64,000 nucleotides of DNA from Streptomyces sp. R21 (GTDB taxonomy: Bacteria; Actinomycetota; Actinomycetes; Streptomycetales; Streptomycetaceae): assembly GCF_041051975.1 (NCBI RefSeq), contig NZ_CP163435.1:3224001-3288000 (forward strand). The letters run 5' to 3'. Position numbers and translations under genes: made by a program. The notes beneath the pieces were generated by a model, which was given only the letters and a program-made list of their open reading frames with translations, searched no databases and was not told the origin of the DNA. Every line of letters begins with the position of its first letter. The first letter of the stretch is position 1. Shown piece by piece: positions 1 through 11,296 of this stretch.

Positions 1-60
1 GTGAAGGGTTTTGCCCGTCCGGCGTTTGAGGACGAGGCCGTTCAGGCCGAAGCGGGGGTG

Positions 61-78
61 TGGGGGCGGCAGCCCCCA
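61..78 (-). terminator. Hairpin downstream of serA
   Basis: A 7-bp perfect stem (TGGGGGC / GCCCCCA) with a GGCA loop lies 15 bases past the serA stop codon. It has no clear U-tract, which is common for Streptomyces terminators. The G-rich sequence just before it resembles a motif scattered between genes in many Streptomyces genomes, so it may also be a copy of a dispersed element. Confidence 0.5.
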
Positions 79-92
79 CGGCTCGGGCAACC

Positions 93-1682
93 TCAGACGA
101 GGTTGACCGAGCGAGCCGACGTCGCTCCGATTTCCTCCGCGAGCTCCGTCACCGTCACGGGCGGCACCGTGTCGTCGACCGTGAGGACCGCGAGGGCCTC
201 GCCGCCGGCGACCGCGCGGGAGACCTGCATGCCCGCGATGTTGATGCCGGCCTCGCCGAGGATGCGGCCGAGGGTGCCGACCACGCCGGGACGGTCGGCG
301 TAGCGCAGGACGACCATGTGGTCGGCGAGCGCGAGGTCGACGTCGTACTCGCCGACGGCGACGATCTTCTGGTGGTGCTTCGGGCCGGCGAGCGTGCCGG
401 AGACCGAGACCTCCTCGCCGTTGGAGAGCGTGCCGCGCACGGTCACCACGTTGCGGTGGTCCGAGGACTCCGAGCTGGTGGTCAGCCGGACCTCGACGCC
501 GCGCTCCTGGGCGAACAGCGGGGCGTTGACGTACGACACGGTCTCGTCGACGACGTCCTCGAAGACACCCTTCAGCGCCGAGAGCTCCAGCACCTTCACG
601 TCGTGCTGGGTGATCTCGCCGTACACCTCGACGTCGAGGCGGACCGCGACCTCGCCCGCGAGGGCGGTGAAGATGCGGCCGAGCTTCTCGGCGAGCGGCA
701 GGCCCGGCTTGACGTCCTCGGCGATGACACCGCCCTGGACGTTCACCGCGTCGGGGACGAGCTCACCGGCGAGGGCGAGGCGCACCGAGCGGGCGACGGA
801 GACACCGGCCTTCTCCTGCGCCTCGTCCGTGGAGGCACCGAGGTGCGGGGTGCAGACGACCTGGTCGAGCTCGAAGAGCGGGGAGTCCGTGCACGGCTCC
901 TTGGAGTACACGTCGAGGCCGGCGCCCGCGACGCGGCCCTCCTTGAGCGCCGAGTACAGCGCCTCCTCGTCGACGATCCCGCCGCGCGCGGCGTTGACGA
1001 TACGGACCGACGGCTTGACCTTGTGCAGCGCCTCGTCGCCGATGAGACCGACGGTCTCGGGCGTCTTCGGCAGGTGCACGGTGATGAAGTCGGAGACCTC
1101 CAGCAGCTCGTCCAGCGACAGGACCTTGACGCCCATCTGCGCCGCGCGGGCGGGCTGGACGTAGGGGTCGTACGCGACGACCTTCATGCCGAACGCCGAC
1201 ATGCGCTGCGCGACCAGCGCGCCGATGCGGCCGAGACCGACGACGCCGAGGGTCTTCTCGGCCAGCTCCACGCCCGTGTACTTGGAGCGCTTCCACTCGC
1301 CGTTCTTCAGCGCGGTGTTGGCCTGCGGGATGTGGCGCGCGGTGGCCAGCAGCAGACCGCAGGCCAGCTCGGCGGCGGTCACGATGTTCGAGGTGGGGGC
1401 GTTGACGACCATCACGCCGGCCTTGGTGGCGGCGGAGACGTCGACGTTGTCCAGGCCGACGCCGGCTCGTGCGACGACCTTCAGCTTCTTCGCGGCGGCG
1501 ATCGCCTCCGCGTCGACCTTGGTGGCCGAGCGGACCAGGATCGCGTCGACATCGGCGATCGCGGGCAGCAGCTCGGCGCGGTCCGCGCCGTTCGCGTGCC
1601 GGATCTCGAAGTCCGGGCCCAGGGCGTCGACGGTCGCGGGCGACAGCTCTTCAGCGATGAGTACGACAGGTTTCGAGCTCAC
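93..1682 (-). CDS. serA: D-3-phosphoglycerate dehydrogenase
   Basis: Catalyses the NAD-dependent first step of phosphorylated serine synthesis in the cytoplasm (3-phosphoglycerate to 3-phosphohydroxypyruvate). The 529-residue product has the long actinobacterial layout: catalytic/NAD-binding core with GLGRIG near residue 150, the NAARGG arginine segment, the TPHLGAST catalytic histidine segment, an intervening domain, and a C-terminal ACT domain (about the last 75 residues, RPGVVGTLGRILGEAGINI) that senses serine in this family. The GTG at 1682 begins VSSKPVVLIAEELS, the family N-terminus; the frame stays open further upstream but without family sequence. It lies 272 bp beyond the ilvC stop, with an ilvC-proximal terminator between, so it probably has its own promoter. 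Confidence 0.95.
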   Translation of the reverse strand: MSSKPVVLIAEELSPATVDALGPDFEIRHANGADRAELLPAIADVDAILVRSATKVDAEAIAAAKKLKVVARAGVGLDNVDVSAATKAGVMVVNAPTSNIVTAAELACGLLLATARHIPQANTALKNGEWKRSKYTGVELAEKTLGVVGLGRIGALVAQRMSAFGMKVVAYDPYVQPARAAQMGVKVLSLDELLEVSDFITVHLPKTPETVGLIGDEALHKVKPSVRIVNAARGGIVDEEALYSALKEGRVAGAGLDVYSKEPCTDSPLFELDQVVCTPHLGASTDEAQEKAGVSVARSVRLALAGELVPDAVNVQGGVIAEDVKPGLPLAEKLGRIFTALAGEVAVRLDVEVYGEITQHDVKVLELSALKGVFEDVVDETVSYVNAPLFAQERGVEVRLTTSSESSDHRNVVTVRGTLSNGEEVSVSGTLAGPKHHQKIVAVGEYDVDLALADHMVVLRYADRPGVVGTLGRILGEAGINIAGMQVSRAVAGGEALAVLTVDDTVPPVTVTELAEEIGATSARSVNLV

Positions 1683-1911
1683 GTGAGTCCTCACAAATCC
1701 AATGCCGATGCGGACGGCCGTCCCGACGGCCGCAGGCGGTGGAGGGTGCTTGCCGCGTAGAAGACGCACGACGCTGTGGGCCTGACGCGTTTGTTGTCCA
1801 GCAGTGTAGTGGCGCTACGGAGGCCGTCTTGCGCCTCCGTGGAAGGATCACCCGTCCGTGGCTGGACGGGGTGGACAACGCCGTGTTCACGGACGTTACC
1901 CGGGGTTCACC

Positions 1912-1944
1912 GAAGGGGCCGGAGCGGGATGCTCCGGCCCCTTC
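1912..1944 (-). terminator. Terminator downstream of ilvC
   Basis: A perfect 14-bp inverted repeat (GAAGGGGCCGGAGC / GCTCCGGCCCCTTC) with a 5-base loop lies 10 bases past the ilvC stop. Its position marks the end of the ilvBNC transcription unit and separates it from serA. The remainder of the gap to serA (1683-1911) holds no gene; a TACACT hexamer on the minus strand at about 1808-1803 is a weak candidate -10 for serA. Confidence 0.8.
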
Positions 1945-1954
1945 GCCGTACGGC

Positions 1955-3611
<1,657 letters not shown>

Positions 3612-3637
3612 GGGTCTCGTTCCTTTTCCTACGGCTC

Positions 3638-5521
3638 TCAGTCGTCTTCGTTGTCGCCGAAGTCGGGGCGGACGTCCCGGGCGGCCATGATCTCGTCGTT
3701 CGAGGTGCCGGCGGCGACCATCGGCCACACCATGGCGTCCTCGTGCACGATGAAGTCGATCACGACGGGGCGGTCATTGATCGAGTTCGCCTCCTCGATG
3801 CACTTGTCGAGGTCGTCCGGGGACTCGCAGCGGATCGCGTAGCAGCCCATGGCCTCCGACAGCTTCACGAAGTCGGGGACGCGGGTGCCCTGGCGGGGCG
3901 CCGTGGACGCACCGACCTGGGAGCCGGTCGTGTGGTGACCGGTGTCGTCGGAGTGCAGGACCGTGCTGGAGTAGCGCTGGTTGTAGAAGAGGGTCTGCCA
4001 CTGGCGGACCATCCCGAGGGCGCCGTTGTTGATGATGGCGACCTTGATCGGGATGTTGTTCAGGGCGCAGGTGGTGAGCTCCTGATTGGTCATCTGGAAG
4101 CAGCCGTCGCCGTCGATCGCCCAGACGGTCTGGTCCGGGGCTCCGGCCTTGGCGCCCATCGCGGCCGGGACCGCGTAGCCCATGGTTCCGGCGCCGCCCG
4201 AGTTCAGCCAGGTCGCCGGCTTCTCGTACTGGATGTAGTGCGCGGCCCACATCTGGTGCTGGCCGACGCCCGCGGCGAAGATCGTGCCCTCCGGCGCGAG
4301 CTGCCCGACGCGCTCGATGACCTGCTGCGGCGAGAGCGACCCGTTCTCGGGCTGGTCATAGCCGAGCGGGTAGTTGTCGCGCCAGCGGTTGAGGTCCTTC
4401 CACCAGGCGGAGTAGTCGCCGGCGTGACCCTCGCTGTGCTCCTTCTGCACGGCCTGCACCAGGTCGGCGATGACCTCGCGGGCGTCACCGACGATCGGCA
4501 CATCGGCGGCGCGGTTCTTGCCGATCTCCGCGGGGTCGATGTCGGCGTGCACGATCTTGGCGTACGGGGCGAAGCTGTCCAGCTTGCCGGTGACGCGGTC
4601 GTCGAAGCGGGCTCCGAGGGCGACGATCAGGTCGGCCTTCTGCAGCGCGGTGACGGCGGTGACCGCACCGTGCATGCCCGGCATTCCCACGTGCAGCGGG
4701 TGGCTGTCGGGGAATGCGCCGAGCGCCATCAGTGTGGTGGTGACGGGCGCTCCGGTGAGTTCTGCGAGGACCTTCAGCTCGGCGGTGGCCTTGGCCTTGA
4801 GAACGCCGCCGCCGACGTAGAGGACGGGCCGCTTGGCCTGGGTGATCAGCTTGGCGGCCTCGCGGATCTGCTTGGCGTGCGGCTTGGTCACCGGGCGGTA
4901 GCCGGGCAGGTCCTGGGTGGGCGGCCACTGGAAGGTGGTCTGCGCCTGGAGGGCGTCCTTGGCGATGTCGACGAGGACGGGGCCCGGACGGCCGGTGGAG
5001 GCGATGTGGAAGGCCTCCGCGATCGTCCGCGGGATGTCCTCCGCCTTGGTGACAAGGAAGTTGTGCTTGGTGATCGGCATCGTGATGCCGACGATGTCCG
5101 CCTCCTGGAAGGCGTCCGTGCCGATCGCCTTGGACGCGACCTGCCCGGTGATCGCCACGAGCGGCACCGAGTCCATGTGTGCGTCCGCGATCGGCGTCAC
5201 CAGGTTGGTGGCACCGGGGCCCGAGGTCGCCATGCAGACACCGACTCTGCCGGTGGCCTGCGCGTAGCCCGTGGCCGCGTGACCTGCGCCCTGCTCGTGG
5301 CGGACGAGCACGTGGCGCACGCGCTTCGAGTCCATCAGCGGGTCGTAGGCCGGGAGGATCGCACCGCCGGGAATGCCGAATACCGTGTCGGCCCCGACCT
5401 CCTCAAGAGAACGGATGAGGGACTTCGCACCCGTGACGTGCTCGGGGGCGGACTGCTGTCCTCCGGAACGGGGCCGCGGCTGCGGATGGTGGGCCCCGGT
5501 GGCCTGCTCGGTCATCGGCAT
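3638..5521 (-). CDS. ilvB: Acetolactate synthase large (catalytic) subunit
   Basis: Thiamine-diphosphate enzyme condensing pyruvate to acetolactate, or with 2-oxobutyrate to acetohydroxybutyrate; first common step for valine, leucine and isoleucine. The 627-residue product has the PYR-domain start [13 protein letters not shown] (near residue 55) with the catalytic glutamate region [13 protein letters not shown], a central FAD-binding domain, and the C-terminal ThDP/Mg motif beginning [12 protein letters not shown] and ending IINN. The ATG at 5521 (MPMTEQ) is chosen; the ATG two codons on (5515) is equally possible because a GAGAAGAG sequence lies just upstream. Expression is probably controlled by the attenuator at 5585-5714. 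Confidence 0.95.
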   Translation of the reverse strand: MPMTEQATGAHHPQPRPRSGGQQSAPEHVTGAKSLIRSLEEVGADTVFGIPGGAILPAYDPLMDSKRVRHVLVRHEQGAGHAATGYAQATGRVGVCMATSGPGATNLVTPIADAHMDSVPLVAITGQVASKAIGTDAFQEADIVGITMPITKHNFLVTKAEDIPRTIAEAFHIASTGRPGPVLVDIAKDALQAQTTFQWPPTQDLPGYRPVTKPHAKQIREAAKLITQAKRPVLYVGGGVLKAKATAELKVLAELTGAPVTTTLMALGAFPDSHPLHVGMPGMHGAVTAVTALQKADLIVALGARFDDRVTGKLDSFAPYAKIVHADIDPAEIGKNRAADVPIVGDAREVIADLVQAVQKEHSEGHAGDYSAWWKDLNRWRDNYPLGYDQPENGSLSPQQVIERVGQLAPEGTIFAAGVGQHQMWAAHYIQYEKPATWLNSGGAGTMGYAVPAAMGAKAGAPDQTVWAIDGDGCFQMTNQELTTCALNNIPIKVAIINNGALGMVRQWQTLFYNQRYSSTVLHSDDTGHHTTGSQVGASTAPRQGTRVPDFVKLSEAMGCYAIRCESPDDLDKCIEEANSINDRPVVIDFIVHEDAMVWPMVAAGTSNDEIMAARDVRPDFGDNEDD

Positions 5522-5584
5522 TCTCTTCTCGATGCTGAGGGTTTTTGCGAGGTTTGTACGGTGTTGGACTGGTGCCTGTGCAAC

Positions 5585-5618
5585 AAAAAACCCCTCGTGC
5601 CGTGAGGCAAGCGAGGGG
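5585..5618 (-). terminator. ilvB attenuator terminator
   Basis: Read on the minus strand, this is CCCCTCG...CGAGGGG (7 bp) continued inward by TGCC/GGCA past a 2-base bulge, closed by a 4-base loop and followed by a run of six T residues. It lies between the leader peptide stop (5673) and the ilvB start (5521). A U-tract terminator 55 bases downstream of a short branched-chain-rich reading frame is the standard layout of a ribosome-controlled attenuator. Confidence 0.85.
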
Positions 5619-5672
5619 AGCGCGCCGGGTGCGGTCGCTGGGTGTTCCGGGTCCGTCCGGTAGTCACCAGCT

Positions 5673-5714
5673 TCAGCCGACGCGCTTTCCAAGTACGAGA
5701 ATTCGGGTGCGCAT
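5673..5714 (-). CDS. ilv operon leader peptide
   Basis: A 13-codon reading frame, ATG to TGA, encodes [13 protein letters not shown]; five residues are Ile, Leu or Val (I5, L6, V7, L8, V12). It precedes the terminator at 5585-5618 and then ilvB. Stalling at the I-L-V-L run when charged tRNAs are scarce would let the nascent RNA refold and avoid termination; this is inferred from the layout and from known ilv attenuators. A GGGAGGG sequence eight bases upstream could be a ribosome binding site. The same bases could also be the -10 element of a promoter giving a leaderless transcript that starts at this ATG. Confidence 0.8.
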   Translation of the reverse strand: MRTRILVLGKRVG

Positions 5715-5751
5715 GGCATTGACCCTCCCCCCGGCACGCACTGACTGTCAA
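5715..5751 (-). promoter_or_regulatory. Candidate ilvB promoter giving a leaderless transcript
   Basis: On the minus strand a consensus TTGACA (5751-5746) is followed after 18 bases by GAGGGT (5727-5722), close to the TAGGGT form of Streptomyces -10 elements. Transcription would begin about seven bases later, at the ATG of the leader peptide. The -35 hexamer overlaps the TGA stop codon of the upstream gene. The -10 assignment competes with reading the same G-rich bases as a ribosome binding site. Confidence 0.5.
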
Positions 5752-8700
5752 GTGGGTGGGACGGGAGTCTCATTATGTGAGCGGAGGGCGGTACCGCCTC
5801 CGTAGACAGCGGGCACACCACCGGTGTACACCCCCGCGCCGCCGCCCGCGAACGCAGGCTCGATGGGCCCGTGCGGGACCGGATAGTGGCCCGCGGCCAG
5901 CGCCCGGCGCAGCCGGTACTCGTCCAGCGGCCCGCAGAACGCCATGCCCTGCCCGTGGGTGCAGCCCATCGCACGCAGGGCGACGACCTGCTCGGGCAGG
6001 TCCACGCCGTCGGCCACGGACTGCAGCCCCAGGTCGGTGGCGATACGCAGCAGCCCGCTGGTGATCTTGTGCAGCCGCGCGGACTCGACGACGCCTTCGA
6101 CGAGGCTCCTGTCCAGTTTCAGTACGTCGACGGGGAGGCGGCGCAGGGCGGTGATGGCCGCGTAGCCGCTGCCGAAGCCGTCCAGGGCGATCCGGACACC
6201 GAGCCTGCGCAGGGCGCCCAGGCGGCGTTCCAGCTCGTCCAGGGAGACTCTCGGGTCGGTGTCCGACAGCTCGACGATCAGCGCGCCGGAGGCGAGCCCG
6301 TGCCGGGTGAGGAGGGACTCGACGGAGCCGAGGGGCAGGGAGCGGTCCATCAGGCGCCGGGCGCTCATCCGGACGGTGACGGGCACGGCGAGGCCGGTGG
6401 CGGCGCGCTCGGAGGCCTGCTCGATGGCCTCCTCGAGCATCCATCGGCCCAGCTCGGCGGTCTTGTCGCTGTCCTCGGCGACGCGCAGGAACTCGGCGGG
6501 CGTGAAGAACACGCCCTGGGAGGAGCGCCAGCGCGCCTGGGCGGTGACCGAGGTGATCCGGCCGCTCTCCAGTGAGACCACGGGCTGGTGCAGCAGGGCG
6601 AACTCGCCGTCGTGCAGGGCGGCGCGCAGCCGCGTGGCCAGCTCCGCCTTCCGTACGACGTCCTGCTGCATCTGGGGTGCGTACAGCTCGACGCGGCCCT
6701 TGCCGGCCGCCTTGGCCCGGTACATGGCGAGGTCGGCGTTGCGCAGCAGCTCGCCCGCGCCGAGACCCGGCTCGGAGAAGGCGACGCCGATGGACGCGGC
6801 GACCCGGACATCGTTGCCGTCGATGTCGTACGGCTGCGAGAGCGTGACGCGGAGGCGGTCGGCGAGCTCGAAGATATGGCCTTCGCGCGCGGTGCGGTCG
6901 CGGGTGCCGTCGCCGACGATGAGGGCCGCGAACTCGTCGCCGCCCAGGCGGGAGGCGGTGTCCCCGTACCGGACGGCGTCCTGGAGTCTGCGGGCGGCCT
7001 GGACGAGCAGCTCGTCCCCGGCCTGGTGCCCGATCGTGTCGTTGACGGCCTTGAAGCCGTCGAGGTCGATGAAGAGGACGGCCGTGCCCCGGTCGGAGGA
7101 GCGGCGGCCGGAGAGCGCCTGCTGGACGCGTTGGGTGAACAGGGCGCGGTTGGGCAGGTCCGTGAGCGGGTCGTGCTCGGCGTTGTGCTGCAGCTGGGCC
7201 TGGAGGCGCACCCTTTCGGTCACGTCGCGGCTGTTGAAGATGAGGCCGCCGTGGTGGCGGTTGACGGTGGACTCCACATTGAGCCAGCCGCCGTCGCCGG
7301 ACTTGAAGCGGCACTCGATGCGGGTGGTGGGTTCCTCCACAGGGCTGGCGGCGAGGAAGCGGCGCACCTCGTGCACCACGCAGCCCAGGTCCTCCGGGTG
7401 GATCAGCGAGGCGAGTTCGGAGCCGACGAGGTCCTCGGCGTCCCGGCCGTAGACCCCGGAGGCGGCCGGACTGACGTAGTGCAGGATGCCGTTGGGCGCG
7501 GCGATCATGATGACGTCGCTGGAGCCCTGCACCAGGGAGCGGAAGTGGTTCTCCTTCTGGGCCAGTTCCTGAGTCAGGGTGATGTTGTCGAGGAGCATGA
7601 TGCCCTGGCGCACGACGAGGGCGAGGACGACCAGGCCGGCGGTGATGAGCACGACGCGGTCGACGCTTCGGCCGTTGAGGACGTTGTAGAGGATCCCCAA
7701 CGTGCAGACGGCGGCGGCCAGATAGGGCGTGAGCGCGGCCAGCGAGCCGGTGATCGGGCGGGTGGCCGAATACCGCCCCTGCCCGCCGTCCTGCGGGAGC
7801 ACGTACGGATGGCCCCCTTGCTGCTCCGGGCGCCCTTGATGCTCCTGGTACTCCTGGTGTTCCGCATACCCGTCGCGCCCGCCGCGCCCCTCCCGGCCGT
7901 CATGCCCCTCGTACCGCTGGGACCCTTCCTGGCGCGGACCCGGGATGTGTTCGTGCACCACGCGCGCGTGCCCGTCGCCGTCCGGCCGTCCGAAGCGGCC
8001 GACCCAGGGGGCGTACGCCAGGAGCAGCGAGCCGGCGAACCAGCCCGCGTCGAGGAGCTGCCCGGAGCGGTAGTCGTTGTGCAGCAGAGGTGAGGTGAAC
8101 AGGGCGTCGCACATCACGGTCAGGGCGAGTGCGCCGATCGCGGTGTTCACCGCGGAGCGGTTGACCGAGGAGCGCCGGAAGTGCAGCGCGAGCACCATGC
8201 TGACCAGGGCGATGTCCAGCAGCGGGTACGCCAGCGAGAGGGCGGTGTGGGCGACGCTCGGCCCGTCGAACCTCGCCGCCTGCGCCAGCGCGAGGCTCCA
8301 GGACAGCGTGAGCAGCGAGCCGCCGATCAGCCAGGCGTCCAGCGCCAGGCACACCCAACCCGCCTTGGTCACAGGCCTCTTGGCGAGCACGAGCAGTCCT
8401 ACGATGGCGGGCGGTGCGAAGCACAGGAAGAACAGGTCGGCGTAGCTGGGGCTGGGTACCGGGCGGTCCAGGACCACCTCGTACCACCCCCAGACCAGGT
8501 TGCCCAGCGACGCCATGGCGGAGGAGAGCGAGAAGAGCAGCCACGCGGGTCGAAAACGGCTGCGACGGGTGCGGGCGTAGAGGAAGCAGGAGACCGCCGC
8601 GGTGCCCGCCGCGGCGCTCAGCCCGAAGTCGCCCATGACCAGTGCGAGGCTCGCGGAGCCCCAGCCGAGCGCGGAACCGACGGCGTATCCCGCGCAGACC

Positions 8701-9008
8701 AGGGCCAGCAGGAGCTGTGAGCACAGGCCCGTCCCGCCGCCGGTCACCGGTCCGCGGGTCAGCAGCGCTCCCGGGGAGCTCACCGGGTCCACCCGGTCCG
8801 GGCTCCGGGGTCCCTCGGATCCCTGGGCGGTGGATGAGCATGCCTCCGGCGGCCGCCGTGCCTGCGGTGGTGATGTCCGCTCTGGCAGCCCTGTTTCTGT
8901 CTGCGCGCGGCCGAACGCCAGGGTCGCCGCCGGCGTCCCCGCCGCGTCGGATCGTTGCTCCATAGGCTGTGCATCGCCCGTCGCCCCCCTCGCAGTCTGA
9001 TGTTCCAT
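5748..9008 (-). CDS. Membrane PAS-GGDEF-EAL protein with degenerate EAL site
   Basis: A cyclic-di-GMP protein of about 1086 residues. The N-terminal half has roughly eight to ten hydrophobic segments, then a low-complexity Gly/His/Glu-rich stretch, one more membrane pair, a PAS domain (about 470-590, [13 protein letters not shown]), a GGDEF domain with intact RLGGDEF near residue 690, and a C-terminal EAL-like domain. In the EAL domain the catalytic EAL is replaced by TAQ (near 822) and DDFG by DGFG (near 943), so phosphodiesterase activity is unlikely, whereas diguanylate cyclase activity is plausible. The start is uncertain: ATG 9008 is used, GTG 9068 and ATG 8963 are alternatives. It lies directly upstream of the ilvB leader. 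Confidence 0.88.
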   Translation of the reverse strand: MEHQTARGATGDAQPMEQRSDAAGTPAATLAFGRAQTETGLPERTSPPQARRPPEACSSTAQGSEGPRSPDRVDPVSSPGALLTRGPVTGGGTGLCSQLLLALVCAGYAVGSALGWGSASLALVMGDFGLSAAAGTAAVSCFLYARTRRSRFRPAWLLFSLSSAMASLGNLVWGWYEVVLDRPVPSPSYADLFFLCFAPPAIVGLLVLAKRPVTKAGWVCLALDAWLIGGSLLTLSWSLALAQAARFDGPSVAHTALSLAYPLLDIALVSMVLALHFRRSSVNRSAVNTAIGALALTVMCDALFTSPLLHNDYRSGQLLDAGWFAGSLLLAYAPWVGRFGRPDGDGHARVVHEHIPGPRQEGSQRYEGHDGREGRGGRDGYAEHQEYQEHQGRPEQQGGHPYVLPQDGGQGRYSATRPITGSLAALTPYLAAAVCTLGILYNVLNGRSVDRVVLITAGLVVLALVVRQGIMLLDNITLTQELAQKENHFRSLVQGSSDVIMIAAPNGILHYVSPAASGVYGRDAEDLVGSELASLIHPEDLGCVVHEVRRFLAASPVEEPTTRIECRFKSGDGGWLNVESTVNRHHGGLIFNSRDVTERVRLQAQLQHNAEHDPLTDLPNRALFTQRVQQALSGRRSSDRGTAVLFIDLDGFKAVNDTIGHQAGDELLVQAARRLQDAVRYGDTASRLGGDEFAALIVGDGTRDRTAREGHIFELADRLRVTLSQPYDIDGNDVRVAASIGVAFSEPGLGAGELLRNADLAMYRAKAAGKGRVELYAPQMQQDVVRKAELATRLRAALHDGEFALLHQPVVSLESGRITSVTAQARWRSSQGVFFTPAEFLRVAEDSDKTAELGRWMLEEAIEQASERAATGLAVPVTVRMSARRLMDRSLPLGSVESLLTRHGLASGALIVELSDTDPRVSLDELERRLGALRRLGVRIALDGFGSGYAAITALRRLPVDVLKLDRSLVEGVVESARLHKITSGLLRIATDLGLQSVADGVDLPEQVVALRAMGCTHGQGMAFCGPLDEYRLRRALAAGHYPVPHGPIEPAFAGGGAGVYTGGVPAVYGGGTALRSHNETPVPPT

Positions 9009-9169
9009 CCCCGGCGCCGAACGGTGCACGGCGCAGCCCCTGTCGGGACGATACACCAGTATCGTCACTCAGGGACATAGCCCCTCTACGCTCCGTGACG
9101 ATCAGCGGCGGTGTGGACACACCGCGCATTCGGGGGACTGCGAAGAGTGCCCGAAGCGGACGGGAAGCG

Positions 9170-9194
9170 AACGCGCCGTGAACGGAGGCGCGTT
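9170..9194 (-). terminator. Small hairpin at the end of the hydroxyacid dehydrogenase gene
   Basis: An 8-bp inverted repeat (AACGCGCC / GGCGCGTT) with a 9-base loop overlaps the stop codon of the gene ending at 9193. It is a modest terminator candidate without a U-tract. The rest of the gap up to the next gene (9009-9169) shows no gene. Confidence 0.4.
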
Positions 9195-10134
9195 ACGCGC
9201 CGGTCGTGAGAACGACGTTCTTCAGCGGCTCCGCGCGCGAGAAGCGGTTCAGCTGTGCGACCAGGAGGCGCTTGGCACGCGGCATGAACGCCGAGGTGGG
9301 GCCGCCGACATGGGGGCTGATGAGGACGCCGGGCGCGTGCCACAACGGGTGCCCCTGGGGCAGCGGTTCGGGGTCGGTGACGTCGAGTGCGGCGGTGATG
9401 CGGCCGTTCTCGAGTTCTGCGAGAAGCGCCTTCGTGTCCACCACGGGTCCGCGGGCGACGTTGACCAGCAGGGCGCCGTCCTTCATGCGGGCCAGGAAGT
9501 CGGCGTTCACCAGGCCGCGGGTGGCGTCGGTGAGGGGGGTGGACAGGACGACGACGTCCGCGTCGGGAAGGAGAGCGGGAAGCTCGGTGAGCGCGTGCAC
9601 CCGCCCGCGCTCCGTAGTGCGCGCGGAGCGCGCGACGCGCACCACCCGCTCCAGCTCGAAGGGCGCGAGCCGGTCCTCGATCGCGGCCCCGATCGACCCG
9701 TACCCCACGATCAGCACCGTCTTGTCGGCCAGCGCCGGGTAGAACCCCGACCGCCACTCCTCCTTGTCCTGGCCCCGGACGAAGCCGGGGATGCCCCGCA
9801 GGGAGGCGAGGATCAGCGCGAGGGTGAGTTCACCGGTGCTCGCCTCGTGCACCCCGCGCGCATTGCACAACTGCACGCCCGGGCGAAGGGACTTCAGGGC
9901 CGGCAGGACATGGTCGACTCCGGCCGAGAGCGTCTGCACGGCCCGTACCGATGCCATTTCGGCCATCGGGCGCTGCGAGACGGCGGGCGCCTTCATGTAG
10001 GGGACGACATAGAACGCGCACTCGGCGGGATCCGCGGGAAACTCCTGGTCACCGTTCCAGAAGCGGTAGTTGAGGCCCTCGGGGAGCCCGTCGATCTCGT
10101 CGGCGCGAAACGGAAGCCATACATCGGAAGTCAT
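9193..10134 (-). CDS. D-isomer-specific 2-hydroxyacid dehydrogenase
   Basis: A 313-residue NAD(P)-dependent oxidoreductase of the D-2-hydroxyacid dehydrogenase family. The Rossmann motif GYGSIGAAIE lies near residue 145, followed by the arginine motif NVARGPVVDT, the DVTDPEPLPQGHPLW segment and the catalytic histidine in SPHVGGPT. Its substrate cannot be read from the sequence; glyoxylate/hydroxypyruvate-type and phosphonate-type enzymes are both possible. The ATG at 10134 (MTSDVWLPF) is chosen. No good Shine-Dalgarno sequence is visible, so a leaderless message is possible. It is divergent from the aldo/keto reductase, with 75 bp between starts. Confidence 0.85.
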   Translation of the reverse strand: MTSDVWLPFRADEIDGLPEGLNYRFWNGDQEFPADPAECAFYVVPYMKAPAVSQRPMAEMASVRAVQTLSAGVDHVLPALKSLRPGVQLCNARGVHEASTGELTLALILASLRGIPGFVRGQDKEEWRSGFYPALADKTVLIVGYGSIGAAIEDRLAPFELERVVRVARSARTTERGRVHALTELPALLPDADVVVLSTPLTDATRGLVNADFLARMKDGALLVNVARGPVVDTKALLAELENGRITAALDVTDPEPLPQGHPLWHAPGVLISPHVGGPTSAFMPRAKRLLVAQLNRFSRAEPLKNVVLTTGA

Positions 10135-10209
10135 GGTCAGGAGGCTATGCGAAGCGTGTGGGTGTGCAGAGGTTAGTTTGGGGTGCCAGGAGAGGGAGGG
10201 TACGTCCAG

Positions 10210-11208
10210 GTGGAGCGCAGGACGATCGGTGCGGCGACGCTCGATGTGGGGGCGGTCGGGCTCGGATGCATGCCGATGAGCTGGGCTTACACCGGTTCGA
10301 GGCAGCGGGGCGAGGAGTCGGTGCGCGCGGTGCACGCGGCGCTCGACCGGGGTGCGACGCTGCTCGACACGGCCGACATGTACGGGCCGTTCACCAACGA
10401 GCTGCTGCTGGGGCGGGTGTTGAAGGAGCGGCGCCCCGAGGCGTTCGTGTCGACCAAGGTCGGTCTGCTGGTGGGCGAGCAGCACATCGTGGCCAACGGG
10501 CGCCCCGGCTATGTGAAGCGGGCCTGCGACGCGTCACTGCGCCGGCTGCAGACGGACGTGATCGATCTCTATCAGCTGCACCGCGCCGACCCCGAGGTTC
10601 CGGTCGAGGAGACGTGGGGTGCGATGGCCGAGCTGGTTTCGGCCGGAAAAGTACGGTCTTTGGGGTTGTGCGCGGTGGGGGCCCGCGCCGGACGCCGCTC
10701 GGGCGGGCGGCTGCACGACGGAACGATCCGGCAGCTGGAACGGGTGCAGCAGGTCTTCCCGGTGAGCGCGGTGCAGGCCGAGCTGTCGGTGTGGTCGGCG
10801 GAGGCCCTGGACGCGCTGCTGCCGTGGTGCGCGGCGCGTGGCGTGGGTTTCCTGGCCGCGATGCCGCTGGGCAACGGCTTCCTGACCGGGACGCTCACCC
10901 CCGGACAGGGCTTCGAACCCGATGACGTACGCGCCCGGCATCCCCGCTTCACCGCCGAGATGATGGCGGCGAACCAGCCGATCGTCGTCGGCCTGCGGCG
11001 CATCGCCCGCAGGCACGGGGACGGCGTCACGCCCGCGCAGGTCGCGCTGGCCTGGGTGCTGGCGCAGGGGCGGCACGTGGTGCCGGTGCCGGGGGCGAAG
11101 CGGGAGCGGTGGGTCGTGGAGAACGCGGGCGCGGCCGGGCTGGCGCTGACGGCGGAGGATCTCACGGAGATCGCGAAGCTGCCGGGGGCGCGCGGGTCCT
11201 GGGACTGA
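10210..11208 (+). CDS. Aldo/keto reductase
   Basis: A 332-residue NADPH-dependent reductase of the aldo/keto reductase superfamily. The barrel fold signatures are visible: GLGCMPMSW near residue 20, the catalytic aspartate in LLDTADMYGPFTNE, the catalytic lysine in FVSTKVGL and histidine in LYQLHRADPE, then the cofactor segment near VPVPGAKRERWV. The GTG at 10210 is preferred over the GTG at 10183 because GGGAGGG stands about nine bases before it. The physiological substrate is unknown. It shares a short divergent promoter region with the 2-hydroxyacid dehydrogenase. Confidence 0.87.
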   Translation: MERRTIGAATLDVGAVGLGCMPMSWAYTGSRQRGEESVRAVHAALDRGATLLDTADMYGPFTNELLLGRVLKERRPEAFVSTKVGLLVGEQHIVANGRPGYVKRACDASLRRLQTDVIDLYQLHRADPEVPVEETWGAMAELVSAGKVRSLGLCAVGARAGRRSGGRLHDGTIRQLERVQQVFPVSAVQAELSVWSAEALDALLPWCAARGVGFLAAMPLGNGFLTGTLTPGQGFEPDDVRARHPRFTAEMMAANQPIVVGLRRIARRHGDGVTPAQVALAWVLAQGRHVVPVPGAKRERWVVENAGAAGLALTAEDLTEIAKLPGARGSWD

Positions 11209-11296
11209 GTCACCCGACAGGATTCATTGATCGGGAACCTGCGCCGCACCAGCGGTGTAAGACACAGTAGAACCACGCGTCGAAGGGACCTTGATC

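Noticed and set aside
60..1760. Long open frame on the plus strand opposite serA (about 566 codons)
   Set aside because: It is an antisense shadow of a clear serA gene in GC-rich DNA; its product is Arg/Asp/Gly/Val low-complexity without motifs.
1814..1840. CGGAGGC/GCCTCCG repeat upstream of serA as an operator or attenuator
   Set aside because: A 7-bp stem in this base composition is weak evidence and no leader peptide or U-tract accompanies it.
5512..5751. 79-codon minus-strand frame covering the ilvB leader
   Set aside because: It uses a TTG that is the -35 hexamer and has no family sequence; the 13-codon leader in another frame explains the region better.
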